From NCBI GenBank assembly GCA_947372575.1, contig CANBUF010000154.1, positions 1-5,537 on the forward strand: a stretch of 5,537 nucleotides of DNA, given 5' to 3'. The notes beneath the pieces are model-generated. The model saw nothing but the letters and a program-made list of their open reading frames with translations, had not been told where the DNA came from and did not search any database. Both the position numbers and the translations under genes were made by a program. Shown piece by piece: positions 1 to 5,537 of the stretch (position 1 is the stretch's first letter; each line of letters opens with the position of its first letter). The stretch is from Alcaligenaceae bacterium. GTDB taxonomy: Bacteria > Pseudomonadota > Gammaproteobacteria > Burkholderiales > Burkholderiaceae.

Positions 1-41
1 ACAGCGCAGCAATATGCCCACGCCGAATTAATGGATCGGGT

Positions 42-126
42 TGGTGCGAAGGGCGGGACTCGAACCCGCACACCTTTCGGCGTCAGGACCTAAACCTGGT
101 GCGTCTACCAATTTCGCCACCTTCGC
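42..126 (-). tRNA. tRNA-Leu, anticodon TAG, CCA encoded
   Basis: Read on the minus strand, this folds as a class II tRNA of 85 bases including CCA. The acceptor arms GCGAAGG (126-120) and CCTTCGC (52-46) pair fully, followed by discriminator A (45) and encoded CCA (44-42). The D arm has GCG/CGC and a GG pair. The anticodon loop TTTAGGT (94-88) places TAG at 92-90, which reads CUA and other CUN leucine codons. A long variable arm (CGCC-GAAA-GGTG) and a T arm with loop TTCGAGT complete the fold. The long variable arm and close likeness to known bacterial tRNA-Leu(UAG) make the identity firm. One oddity is that the base of the anticodon stem (27-43) is a C-A mismatch. No terminator is visible in the 41 bases left before the window edge, so the transcript probably continues out of the window. 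Confidence 0.97.
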
Positions 127-140
127 AATAGTAGCCAAGC

Positions 141-169
141 ATTGTAGCGCACCCTCGGCGTGGTTTCCG
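141..169 (-). promoter_or_regulatory. Candidate promoter of the tRNA-Leu gene
   Basis: On the minus strand, TACAAT (146-141) matches the sigma-70 -10 consensus at five of six bases. It would start transcription near 134, giving a leader of about 8 bases before the mature tRNA 5' end at 126. A weak -35 (CGGAAA, 169-164, three of six) lies 17 bases upstream. The spacing to the tRNA is what supports the call. The -35 is poor, so only the -10 is convincing. Confidence 0.5.
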
Positions 170-178
170 ACGCCTGGC

Positions 179-207
179 TTCCAAGAGGTCTTTCTACTGG
201 TTAAAAT
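179..207 (+). promoter_or_regulatory. Candidate dapC promoter next to the start codon
   Basis: TAAAAT (202-207) matches the -10 consensus at five of six bases. TTCCAA (179-184) is a weak -35 (three of six) at a 17-base spacing. The -10 ends six bases before the dapC ATG, so the predicted start of transcription is at or next to the A of the ATG at 214. No usable Shine-Dalgarno sequence lies at normal distance: GAG at 209-211 is too close, and AAGAGG at 183-188 is about 25 bases away. The dapC mRNA could therefore be leaderless. A promoter further upstream, overlapping the divergent tRNA promoter, is the alternative. Confidence 0.4.
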
Positions 208-213
208 AGAGAA

Positions 214-1410
214 ATGAATCCGCGCCTAGACACCCTGCAGCCCTATCCTTTCGAAAAATTACGTGCCCTGCTCGCCCAGGCTGGCCCGCTCCCAGAGGGG
301 CTAAGACCGATCAATCTATCGATCGGCGAGCCCAAACACGCCGCTCCAGAATGCATCAAAACAGCGATGCTGGGCGCGCTGGGGGGACTGTCCGTCTACC
401 CCCCGACCAAAGGCGAGCCTGCCTTGCGACAGGCAATCAGCCAGTGGATAGGCCGACGCTACGGCATCCCTGCCCCCAATCCTGACACGCAGGTATTGCC
501 TGCACTGGGCTCGCGCGAAGCGCTGTTTGCCTTTGCACAAACGGTACTGGACTCCACCCAAGACGGTATTGTGGTCTGTCCCAACCCTTTTTATCAGATC
601 TATGAGGGCGCTGCCCTGCTGGGCGGTGCGACGCCTTATTACGTGAATTCTGACCCAGAACAGAATTTTCGTTGCGACTGGTCAACGGTACCCACAGAAA
701 TTTGGGCGCGCACGCAGTTGCTGTTCGTCTGCTCACCTGGCAACCCAGCCGGTAATGTCATGTCGCTCGAAGACTGGAAGCAACTGTTTGAGCTCTCCGA
801 TCGCTATGAGTTTGTGATTGCTTCAGACGAGTGCTATTCCGAGATTTATCTCGATGAAGCGAGCCCACCCCTGGGTGGCATGCAGGCAGCCTTTCAGCTG
901 GGACGCCACGATTTTAAGAATCTAGTGTCTTTTTCGAGCTTGTCCAAGCGTTCCAACGTGCCCGGCATGCGCTCTGGATTTGTCGCGGGCGATGCGACGC
1001 TGATGGCTAAATTCCTGTTGTATCGCACCTATCACGGCAGCGCGTTATCGCCCGTGGTGTCCACGGCCAGCATCGCTGCCTGGAACGACGAAGCACATGT
1101 CATCGATAATCGCAGCCAGTACCGCGCCAAATTTGATGCCGTCCTCCCAATTCTTGAACCTGTGCTCGACGTCAAACGTCCTGATGCCTCGTTTTATCTT
1201 TGGGCGGGCACGGCAGGTCCTGATGATGTGTTCGTGCGCGACTTACTTAAGCAAACTGCGGTTACTGTCCTCCCGGGCAGCTATGTGGGTAGAACTGTTC
1301 ATGGCGTCAATCCTGGTTTGAACCGAATCAGGATCGCTCTGGTTGCTCCACTGGCAGATTGCGTTGAAGCGGCGCACCGTATTGCTGCATTTGTTCGCCA
1401 GCATCAGTAA
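214..1410 (+). CDS. dapC: Succinyldiaminopimelate aminotransferase DapC
   Basis: A 398-residue PLP-dependent fold-type I aminotransferase (class I/II). In the DAP/lysine pathway it is expected to transfer an amino group from glutamate to N-succinyl-2-amino-6-oxopimelate, giving N-succinyl-LL-diaminopimelate in the cytosol. Visible family landmarks are the N-terminal SIGEPKH (36-42), YPPTKG (62-67), NPFYQIY with the ring-stacking Tyr127, SPGNPAG with Asn177, SDECY with Asp205 and Tyr208, SLSKRS with the Schiff-base Lys245, GMRSGF with Arg253, and RIRIAL, where Arg373 probably binds the substrate carboxylate. All key residues are intact. The N-terminus (NPRLDTLQPYPFEKL) is typical of proteobacterial DapC, which supports this ATG despite the lack of a Shine-Dalgarno sequence. 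The assignment to DapC rather than a generic aspartate/aromatic aminotransferase rests on that N-terminus, the overall sequence and adjacency to dapD. Substrate specificity is inferred. Confidence 0.93.
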   Translation: MNPRLDTLQPYPFEKLRALLAQAGPLPEGLRPINLSIGEPKHAAPECIKTAMLGALGGLSVYPPTKGEPALRQAISQWIGRRYGIPAPNPDTQVLPALGSREALFAFAQTVLDSTQDGIVVCPNPFYQIYEGAALLGGATPYYVNSDPEQNFRCDWSTVPTEIWARTQLLFVCSPGNPAGNVMSLEDWKQLFELSDRYEFVIASDECYSEIYLDEASPPLGGMQAAFQLGRHDFKNLVSFSSLSKRSNVPGMRSGFVAGDATLMAKFLLYRTYHGSALSPVVSTASIAAWNDEAHVIDNRSQYRAKFDAVLPILEPVLDVKRPDASFYLWAGTAGPDDVFVRDLLKQTAVTVLPGSYVGRTVHGVNPGLNRIRIALVAPLADCVEAAHRIAAFVRQHQ

Positions 1411-1421
1411 ATAATGGATTG

Positions 1422-1468
1422 ATGTTGGTAACGTTTAACGACAAGTTTATGTTGGTCACGTTGAACGA
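1422..1468 (+). repeat. Two 20-bp direct repeats upstream of dapD, possible operators
   Basis: ATGTTGGTAACGTTTAACGA (1422-1441) recurs as ATGTTGGTCACGTTGAACGA (1449-1468), identical at 18 of 20 bases and offset by 27 bases. Each copy contains a small inverted repeat CGTT-n-AACG (1432-1440 and 1459-1467), and both mismatches leave that symmetry untouched. This looks like a tandem binding site for a dimeric regulator in the dapC-dapD gap. I do not recognise the motif as a site of a known regulator. A neutral tandem duplication is the alternative. Confidence 0.6.
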
Positions 1469-1480
1469 AAAAATTTTCTT

Positions 1481-1520
1481 TAGTGTGCCGATACTGACTT
1501 TCCTATAGTATGCCGGCATT
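1481..1520 (+). repeat. Second imperfect direct repeat with a 10-bp palindrome
   Basis: TAGTGTGCCGATACT (1481-1495) and TAGTATGCCGGCATT (1506-1520) agree at 11 of 15 bases and are offset by 25 bases. The second copy contains the perfect palindrome ATGCCGGCAT (1510-1519). It directly follows the candidate -10 of dapD, so a protein bound there could block initiation. The match is modest and could be chance. Confidence 0.35.
1504..1509 (+). promoter_or_regulatory. Candidate -10 box of a dapD promoter
   Basis: TATAGT matches the -10 consensus at five of six bases and would start transcription near 1516, about 47 bases before the dapD ATG. No good -35 stands at 16-18 bases, so an activator, perhaps bound at the repeats at 1422-1468 (about -94 to -48), would be needed. 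No terminator hairpin is seen after dapC, so readthrough from dapC is also possible. Confidence 0.3.
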
Positions 1521-1553
1521 GAATTTATACCCTTACTGAACAACACCTTACAC

Positions 1554-1557
1554 AGGG
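1554..1557 (+). promoter_or_regulatory. Ribosome binding site of dapD
   Basis: AGGG lies five bases before the ATG at 1563. It is the only clear Shine-Dalgarno element in the window and supports this start for dapD. Confidence 0.6.
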
Positions 1558-1562
1558 CTCTT

Positions 1563-2384
1563 ATGACACTCGATCTACAAACCACCATTGAAAACGGCTG
1601 GGAAAATCGCGCCACACTTTCACCTGACATGGCTGATCCCGCCATCCGCGAAGCCGTTGAACACACGATTAACGCACTCGATACAGGCTCACTTCGCGTT
1701 GCCGAAAAAATCGACGGAAAATGGGCTGTGCATCAGTGGATTAAAAAGGCTGTGCTGCTTTCGTTTCGACTGTATGACAATGCGATCATCGGACAGCCAC
1801 CGGTGCAGTTTTATGACAAAGTTCCACTTAAGTTTGCCGATTTTCATGCGGGTGCTTTCGAGGCCGGTGGCTATCGAGTCGTCCCTCCAGCAATCGCACG
1901 ACGTGGCGCTTTTATTGGCCGCAATGTGATATTGATGCCCTCTTTTGTCAACATCGGCGCCTACGTCGACGAAGGCACCATGGTTGATACCTGGGCCACC
2001 GTTGGCTCTTGCGCACAGATCGGCAAGAACGTGCACCTTTCGGGTGGCGTGGGCATTGGCGGCGTGCTTGAGCCCCTGCAGGCCAACCCCACCATCATCG
2101 AAGACAACTGCTTTATCGGTGCGCGCTCCGAAGTCGTCGAGGGCGTCATTGTCGAAGAAAACTCAGTATTGGCGATGGGCGTTTTCCTGTCCCAGAGCAC
2201 GCGCATTTACGACCGCGAAACCAAAGAAATTCATTACGGTCGCGTGCCTTCCGGTTCGGTTGTCGTCCCGGGCTCACTGCCATCGGCCGATGGCAGCCAT
2301 AGTCTGAATTGCGCAATCATCGTCAAGCGTGTCGACGCACAGACGCGCGCAAAAACCAGTATTAACGACTTGTTGAGAGCCTGA
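1563..2384 (+). CDS. dapD: Tetrahydrodipicolinate N-succinyltransferase DapD
   Basis: A 273-residue enzyme, close to the usual DapD length of about 274. It transfers succinyl from succinyl-CoA to tetrahydrodipicolinate, committing it to the succinylase branch toward meso-DAP and lysine. The family is a cytosolic trimer. An alpha-helical N-terminal domain (about 1-100, with [16 protein letters not shown] at 54-69) is followed by GGYRVVPP (102-109) and a left-handed beta-helix of hexapeptide repeats (about 110-225), seen as [30 protein letters not shown] and FIGARS. Asp142 in MVDTWA and Glu190 in ARSE align with the acidic residues reported as essential in mycobacterial DapD. The C-terminus ([12 protein letters not shown], then the VKRVDAQTR region) is typical. 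It starts 152 bases after dapC and is followed 16 bases later by prmB. No frameshift or missing motif is seen. Confidence 0.97.
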   Translation: MTLDLQTTIENGWENRATLSPDMADPAIREAVEHTINALDTGSLRVAEKIDGKWAVHQWIKKAVLLSFRLYDNAIIGQPPVQFYDKVPLKFADFHAGAFEAGGYRVVPPAIARRGAFIGRNVILMPSFVNIGAYVDEGTMVDTWATVGSCAQIGKNVHLSGGVGIGGVLEPLQANPTIIEDNCFIGARSEVVEGVIVEENSVLAMGVFLSQSTRIYDRETKEIHYGRVPSGSVVVPGSLPSADGSHSLNCAIIVKRVDAQTRAKTSINDLLRA

Positions 2385-2400
2385 TGCGAGCAACAATCTG

Positions 2401-3309
2401 ATGTCTGACAATATCCACGCATCTCGGGATGCTTTGCTTTCTGTGCGAGATCTGATTCGCTATGGTGTTTCACGATTCAATCAGGCCAAACTATTTTTTG
2501 GCCATGGTTCGGACAATGCCTGGGACGAAGCCGTCTATCTCGTGCTGTTTGCACTGCACTTGCCACCCGATCAGCTCGAGCCTTTCATGGATGCGCGGGT
2601 TTTGCCAGAAGAGCGCGCACGCGCTCTCGATCTGATTGATCGGCGTTGTGAGTTGCGACTGCCCGCGCCTTACCTGACACAGGAGGCATGGCTTCAGGGC
2701 TATCGCTTCCACGTCGATGAGCGGGTCATCGTGCCACGCTCCCCACTCTCTGAACTACTGATGGCTCAGCTCAGTCCCTGGATTGCAGATCCTTATGAGG
2801 TCACCAGCTTACTGGATCTGTGCACGGGCTCAGGTTGCCTCGCAATCATCGCCGCGCACCAGTTCCCCGAAGCGCTGGTTGATGCCACAGACATCTCTAA
2901 AGAAGCACTCGAAGTCGCTCAAATAAATGTGCGTGAACATGCGCTGAATGAACGTGTCAATCTGCATCATGGCAGTCTGTACGATCCACTTCCAATCGCT
3001 TCACGCTACGACATCATCATCAGCAATCCGCCCTATGTCAACAGTGCGTCAATGCTCACACTGCCCAACGAGTATCAGCATGAGCCATCACTCGCGCTTG
3101 CAGGCGGCGAGGATGGTATGGATCTCGTGCGCACCATCATTGAACAAGCGCCTGCGCATCTCACGGACCATGGAATTTTGCTGATCGAAATCGGACACGA
3201 ACGTCATTACTTCGAAGCTGCCTTCCCAGAACTCGATCCTGTCTGGCTAGACACCACAGACTCTTCGGACCAAATTCTGTTGTTGACCCGCGAGCAGTTG
3301 TCCTCGTGA
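2401..3309 (+). CDS. prmB: Ribosomal protein uL3 N5-glutamine methyltransferase PrmB
   Basis: A 302-residue SAM-dependent methyltransferase of the HemK/PrmB family (E. coli PrmB is about 310). It is expected to methylate the side-chain amide of a conserved glutamine in 50S protein uL3 (Gln150 in E. coli) during ribosome assembly. A helical N-terminal substrate-binding domain (about 1-105) leads into VPRSP (111-115). That motif is characteristic of PrmB, whereas the release-factor enzyme PrmC has a PRPDTE-type motif. SAM-binding motif I is DLCTGSGCLA (139-148), Asp164 is the likely acidic ribose ligand, and the catalytic NPPY is at 209-212. The ATG at 2401 lies 16 bases after the dapD stop and gives the usual N-terminus leading into the RDLIRYGVSRFNQA segment, although its ribosome binding site is weak. 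The stop overlaps the start of the next gene. Confidence 0.94.
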   Translation: MSDNIHASRDALLSVRDLIRYGVSRFNQAKLFFGHGSDNAWDEAVYLVLFALHLPPDQLEPFMDARVLPEERARALDLIDRRCELRLPAPYLTQEAWLQGYRFHVDERVIVPRSPLSELLMAQLSPWIADPYEVTSLLDLCTGSGCLAIIAAHQFPEALVDATDISKEALEVAQINVREHALNERVNLHHGSLYDPLPIASRYDIIISNPPYVNSASMLTLPNEYQHEPSLALAGGEDGMDLVRTIIEQAPAHLTDHGILLIEIGHERHYFEAAFPELDPVWLDTTDSSDQILLLTREQLSS

Positions 3310-5279
3310 TTCGCGCCTCGGGACTGACCGTACGGCGTGGTGCGAAAGTACTCCTCGACCAGACAGATTTTGTAGTGCACCCAGGGGAACGTGTCGGCTT
3401 TGTTGGCAAGAATGGTGCTGGTAAATCCACGCTCTTTGCGCTGATTCAGCATGAGATCGAAGCCGATGCCGGCAACCTGGACATACCTTCGGGATGGCGT
3501 GTCGCCAGCGTCGAGCAAGAGATTGCTTCGAGCGATATGCCAGCGCGCGAATTCGTCATTGATGGAGACGTGCGGCTGCGCCAGTTACAAGCACAGCGCC
3601 TCGAAGCCGAGCACGATGATGGGCATGAACATCATGGCTCACGTATTGCAGAACTCGAAGCAGAACTCATCGAAGCGGGTGCCTGGACTTCTGCCTCGCG
3701 CGCGGAGCAACTGCTAGCGGGCCTTGGCTTTACGCCAGAGCAATGGCTCCAACCGGTGGATAGTTTTTCCGGTGGATGGAGGATGCGTCTGGCCCTGGCG
3801 CGTGCCCTGATGGCGCCTTCGGAACTCTTGCTGCTTGATGAGCCGACTAACCATCTGGATCTCGATGCCATGCTGTGGCTCGAGCGCTGGCTGGCGGCTT
3901 ATGAAGGCACGGTCCTGCTCATCTCGCACGACACCGAGTTCCTCGATGCTGTGGCCCAAACCATTCTGCATTTTGATCACGGCAAACTGAATCGCTACAA
4001 AGGTGGCTACGAAGATTTTGTCATACAGCGTTCTGAACGCTTGCGCCTGACCAAAATCGCCTTTGACAGGCAGTCACGCGAAAAAGACCGACTACAAGGC
4101 TTTATTGACCGTTTCAAAGCTAAAGCCTCCAAGGCTAAGCAGGCGCAGAGCCGGGTCAAAGCGCTCGCACGTATGGATTTACTCGCGCCGATTCATGCCG
4201 AATCTGGAATCGATATCCGTATCCCCTCGCCGGCAGAAATGCCAGATCCGCTGCTGGTGCTTGATGATATGCAGGCCGGCTACACCACCTCGAGTGGTGA
4301 AGTCGTAACAATTTTGCGCAACGTCAAGCTCATGGTGCGTGGCGGCGACCGGATCGGTATTCTGGGAGTCAATGGCGCCGGTAAAAGCACCCTGGTCAAG
4401 ACGCTCGCGGGCGAACTTGAGGTCCAGGGCGGCAGTCGGAACGCCTCACGCGGTCTTGAAGTCGGCTACTTTGCCCAGCATCAGCTCGACATGCTGGATC
4501 TGGATAGCAGTCCTCTGGAGCATCTGGCACGTCTGGCACCTGATACACGTGAGCAGGAATTACGCAATTACCTGGGTGGTTTTGGTTTTGGTGGTGATCG
4601 AGTCACCGACAAAGTTGCCCCCATGTCTGGCGGAGAAAAAGCGCGCCTGGCCCTCTCTTTGATCGTCTGGCAAAAACCCAACCTCTTATTACTGGATGAG
4701 CCGAGTAACCACCTGGACGTTGACACGCGCGAGGCACTCACGCGTGCCCTTGCCGAGTTCGGCGGCAGCATGCTGCTAGTCTCGCATGACCGGCATTTAT
4801 TGCGCACAACCGTTGATAGTTTCTGGATTGTTGCAAACGGCCGCGTAGAAGCCTTTGATGGTGACCTCGAAGATTACCGTGACTGGCTGATGCAGCACCA
4901 GGCCAACGTGCGCAAAGAAGAAGCTGCGGCGCGTCAAGCCTTGCGTAGCGAAGTCGGCAGCACCACAGGTCTGGACAACACGGGAGTTGACCGCAAACAG
5001 CAAAAGCGCGAAGAAGCTGAGCAGCGTCAGCGCGTTGCCCACTTGCGTAAACCTCTGGATGCCAAGCTTAAAAAGGTCGAGAAAGAACTCGAACAGGTGC
5101 AGGCACAGCTGGTGAGCCTCAATACCCTGATCGCTGATCCTGACTTTTACTCGGAAGCACGACGACAGGAACGAGTCACCAGTATGGCTCAGCACGGGGA
5201 GCTGACAAAGCGCTGTGCGCAACTCGAAGAAAGCTGGCTGGAGCTTCAAACAGAGCTTGAAGATCTTGGCAACGCCTGA
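3306..5279 (+). CDS. yheS: ABC-F ATPase, YheS-type ribosome-associated factor
   Basis: A 657-residue soluble protein with two ABC ATPase domains and no membrane segments, so an ABC-F translation factor rather than a transporter. Domain 1 has Walker A GKNGAGKST (34-42), signature SGGWR (155-159), Walker B with catalytic Glu179 in DEPTNHLD, and H-loop His208. A basic, helical linker (about 230-315, including RFKAKASKAKQAQSR) is the segment that reaches the peptidyl-transferase centre in ABC-F proteins. Domain 2 has GVNGAGKST (354-362), SGGEK (441-445), Glu465 in DEPSNHLD and His494. A charged coiled-coil tail covers about 565-655. Motifs and layout match E. coli YheS (about 637 residues) better than EttA or Uup. 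Both catalytic glutamates are present. The GTG start at 3306 overlaps the prmB stop by four bases (GTGA) and gives the expected start MIRASGLTVRRG. A His/Asp-rich stretch (HDDGHEHH, 103-110) sits in domain 1. The cellular role of YheS is poorly defined. Confidence 0.93.
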   Translation: MIRASGLTVRRGAKVLLDQTDFVVHPGERVGFVGKNGAGKSTLFALIQHEIEADAGNLDIPSGWRVASVEQEIASSDMPAREFVIDGDVRLRQLQAQRLEAEHDDGHEHHGSRIAELEAELIEAGAWTSASRAEQLLAGLGFTPEQWLQPVDSFSGGWRMRLALARALMAPSELLLLDEPTNHLDLDAMLWLERWLAAYEGTVLLISHDTEFLDAVAQTILHFDHGKLNRYKGGYEDFVIQRSERLRLTKIAFDRQSREKDRLQGFIDRFKAKASKAKQAQSRVKALARMDLLAPIHAESGIDIRIPSPAEMPDPLLVLDDMQAGYTTSSGEVVTILRNVKLMVRGGDRIGILGVNGAGKSTLVKTLAGELEVQGGSRNASRGLEVGYFAQHQLDMLDLDSSPLEHLARLAPDTREQELRNYLGGFGFGGDRVTDKVAPMSGGEKARLALSLIVWQKPNLLLLDEPSNHLDVDTREALTRALAEFGGSMLLVSHDRHLLRTTVDSFWIVANGRVEAFDGDLEDYRDWLMQHQANVRKEEAAARQALRSEVGSTTGLDNTGVDRKQQKREEAEQRQRVAHLRKPLDAKLKKVEKELEQVQAQLVSLNTLIADPDFYSEARRQERVTSMAQHGELTKRCAQLEESWLELQTELEDLGNA

Positions 5280-5344
5280 TACTGGCTTGGGAACATCTGC
5301 TACGTCTTAGGACATCTGATACCTCTTGGGAACGCCTGATAAAC
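5265..5344 (+). repeat. Four degenerate ~20-bp tandem repeats across the yheS stop codon
   Basis: Units begin at 5265 (CTTGGCAACGCCTGATACTGG), 5286 (CTTGGGAACATCTGCTACGT), 5306 (CTTAGGACATCTGATACCT) and 5325 (CTTGGGAACGCCTGATAAAC), with lengths of 21, 20, 19 and 20. The first unit is the end of yheS itself, coding LGNA and TGA. The fourth repeats 16 of its 17 first bases, exactly 60 bases downstream and in the same frame, ending TGA TAA. Between the two stops the yheS frame stays open for 19 codons (YWLGNICYV...LGNA). Slippage duplication of the gene end is the simplest explanation. Whether anything reads through the first TGA is unknown. Confidence 0.75.
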
Positions 5345-5476
5345 CCTGCTATCGATCAAAAACAATTAAAGCTTTCCAATTGAAGCCAAAGATACTTTAA
5401 GTCTGAGGCAAAACCTGGAAAGAACAGCTGGATGCACGGAAATCCCTTATTACAAGTTAAAATATCTGCAAATAAT
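5345..5476 (+). other. AT-rich 3' untranslated stretch before the terminator
   Basis: This stretch is clearly richer in A+T than the genes. It contains small palindromic pieces (AAAGCTTT at 5368-5375, ACTTTAAGT at 5394-5402) and a TAAAAT box at 5458-5463 without a good -35. I see no convincing gene, RNA family or operator. With the terminator just after it, a short regulatory RNA from this 3' region is possible but unsupported. Confidence 0.4.
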
Positions 5477-5526
5477 AAAAAGAGACTTTGCGTGGGCTGC
5501 CCCTTGCCCGCGTGGGGTTTTTTTTT
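5477..5526 (+). terminator. Strong intrinsic terminator of the dap-prmB-yheS block
   Basis: Bases 5477-5497 pair without bulges to 5506-5526 around the 8-base loop TGCCCCTT. The GC-rich core is GCGTGGGC against GCCCGCGT. It is extended by CTTT against GGGG, and by an A-rich 5' flank paired to the run of nine T at 5518-5526. Seven of the 21 pairs are G-U wobbles. On the opposite strand each becomes an A-C mismatch, so the hairpin should be good only in plus-strand RNA. It lies about 200-250 bases after the yheS stop with no gene between. Confidence 0.9.
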
Positions 5527-5537
5527 GCCTTGCCTAA

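Noticed and set aside
42..126. tRNA-Leu as an integration site for a genomic island
   Set aside because: No integrase gene, no repeated copy of the tRNA 3' end and no compositional break are present in the window.
1411..1562. Possible lysine riboswitch or attenuator upstream of dapD
   Set aside because: The 152-base gap is short for a lysine riboswitch, shows no multi-helix junction, and has no terminator-like hairpin with a T run.
1328..1666. Minus-strand open frame of 112 codons across the dapC-dapD gap
   Set aside because: It overlaps both genes. Its repeated NVTNIN peptide is only the translation of the DNA repeats at 1422-1468, and it resembles no known protein.
4797..5249. Minus-strand open frame of 150 codons opposite the end of yheS
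   Set aside because: It lies fully antisense to a well-supported gene, shows no recognisable domain, and its composition follows from the codon pattern of the coiled-coil coding strand.
5498..5517. Pseudoknot from CCCC (5500-5503) with GGGG (5514-5517)
   Set aside because: The GGGG bases already pair in the 21-bp terminator stem, and there is no connecting loop long enough to span that stem.
5432..5537. Open frame from the ATG at 5432 running off the right edge
   Set aside because: It runs straight through the terminator hairpin and its T run, which would code a string of phenylalanines, and its ribosome site is weak. A gene there is unlikely.

Overview
The window looks like ordinary chromosomal DNA from a betaproteobacterium, most likely Burkholderiales and possibly Alcaligenaceae. 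The support is a dedicated succinyl-DAP aminotransferase gene (dapC) directly upstream of dapD, the protein sequences themselves, and moderate GC (mid-50s % by eye). The genus cannot be named from this sequence. There is no sign of a mobile element, prophage or CRISPR array.

Layout. On the minus strand at the left edge is a complete tRNA-Leu (anticodon TAG, CCA encoded) with its own promoter. It diverges from a four-gene plus-strand block. dapC (214-1410) and dapD (1563-2384) encode two consecutive steps of the succinylase branch of the diaminopimelate/lysine pathway, needed for peptidoglycan and lysine. A 152-base gap separates them and holds two sets of short direct repeats plus a candidate promoter. 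After 16 bases comes prmB (2401-3309), a glutamine methyltransferase for ribosomal protein uL3. It overlaps by four bases a YheS-type ABC-F ATPase gene (3306-5279, GTG start). The block ends about 250 bases later at a strong intrinsic terminator at the right edge. Its 21-bp stem carries seven G-U pairs, so it should act only on plus-strand transcripts.

How the genes work together. DapD succinylates tetrahydrodipicolinate and DapC transaminates the product. DapE, the next enzyme, is not in the window: the position between dapD and prmB is empty. PrmB and the ABC-F protein both act on the 50S ribosome, and their overlapping genes are probably translationally coupled.

No clearly new system is present. 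The points most worth a second look are: a degenerate tandem repeat of about 20 bases that starts inside the last codons of the ABC-F gene, stays open in frame past its TGA, and ends in a second copy of the same gene terminus; paired CGTTnAACG boxes upstream of dapD; and a possible leaderless dapC transcript.
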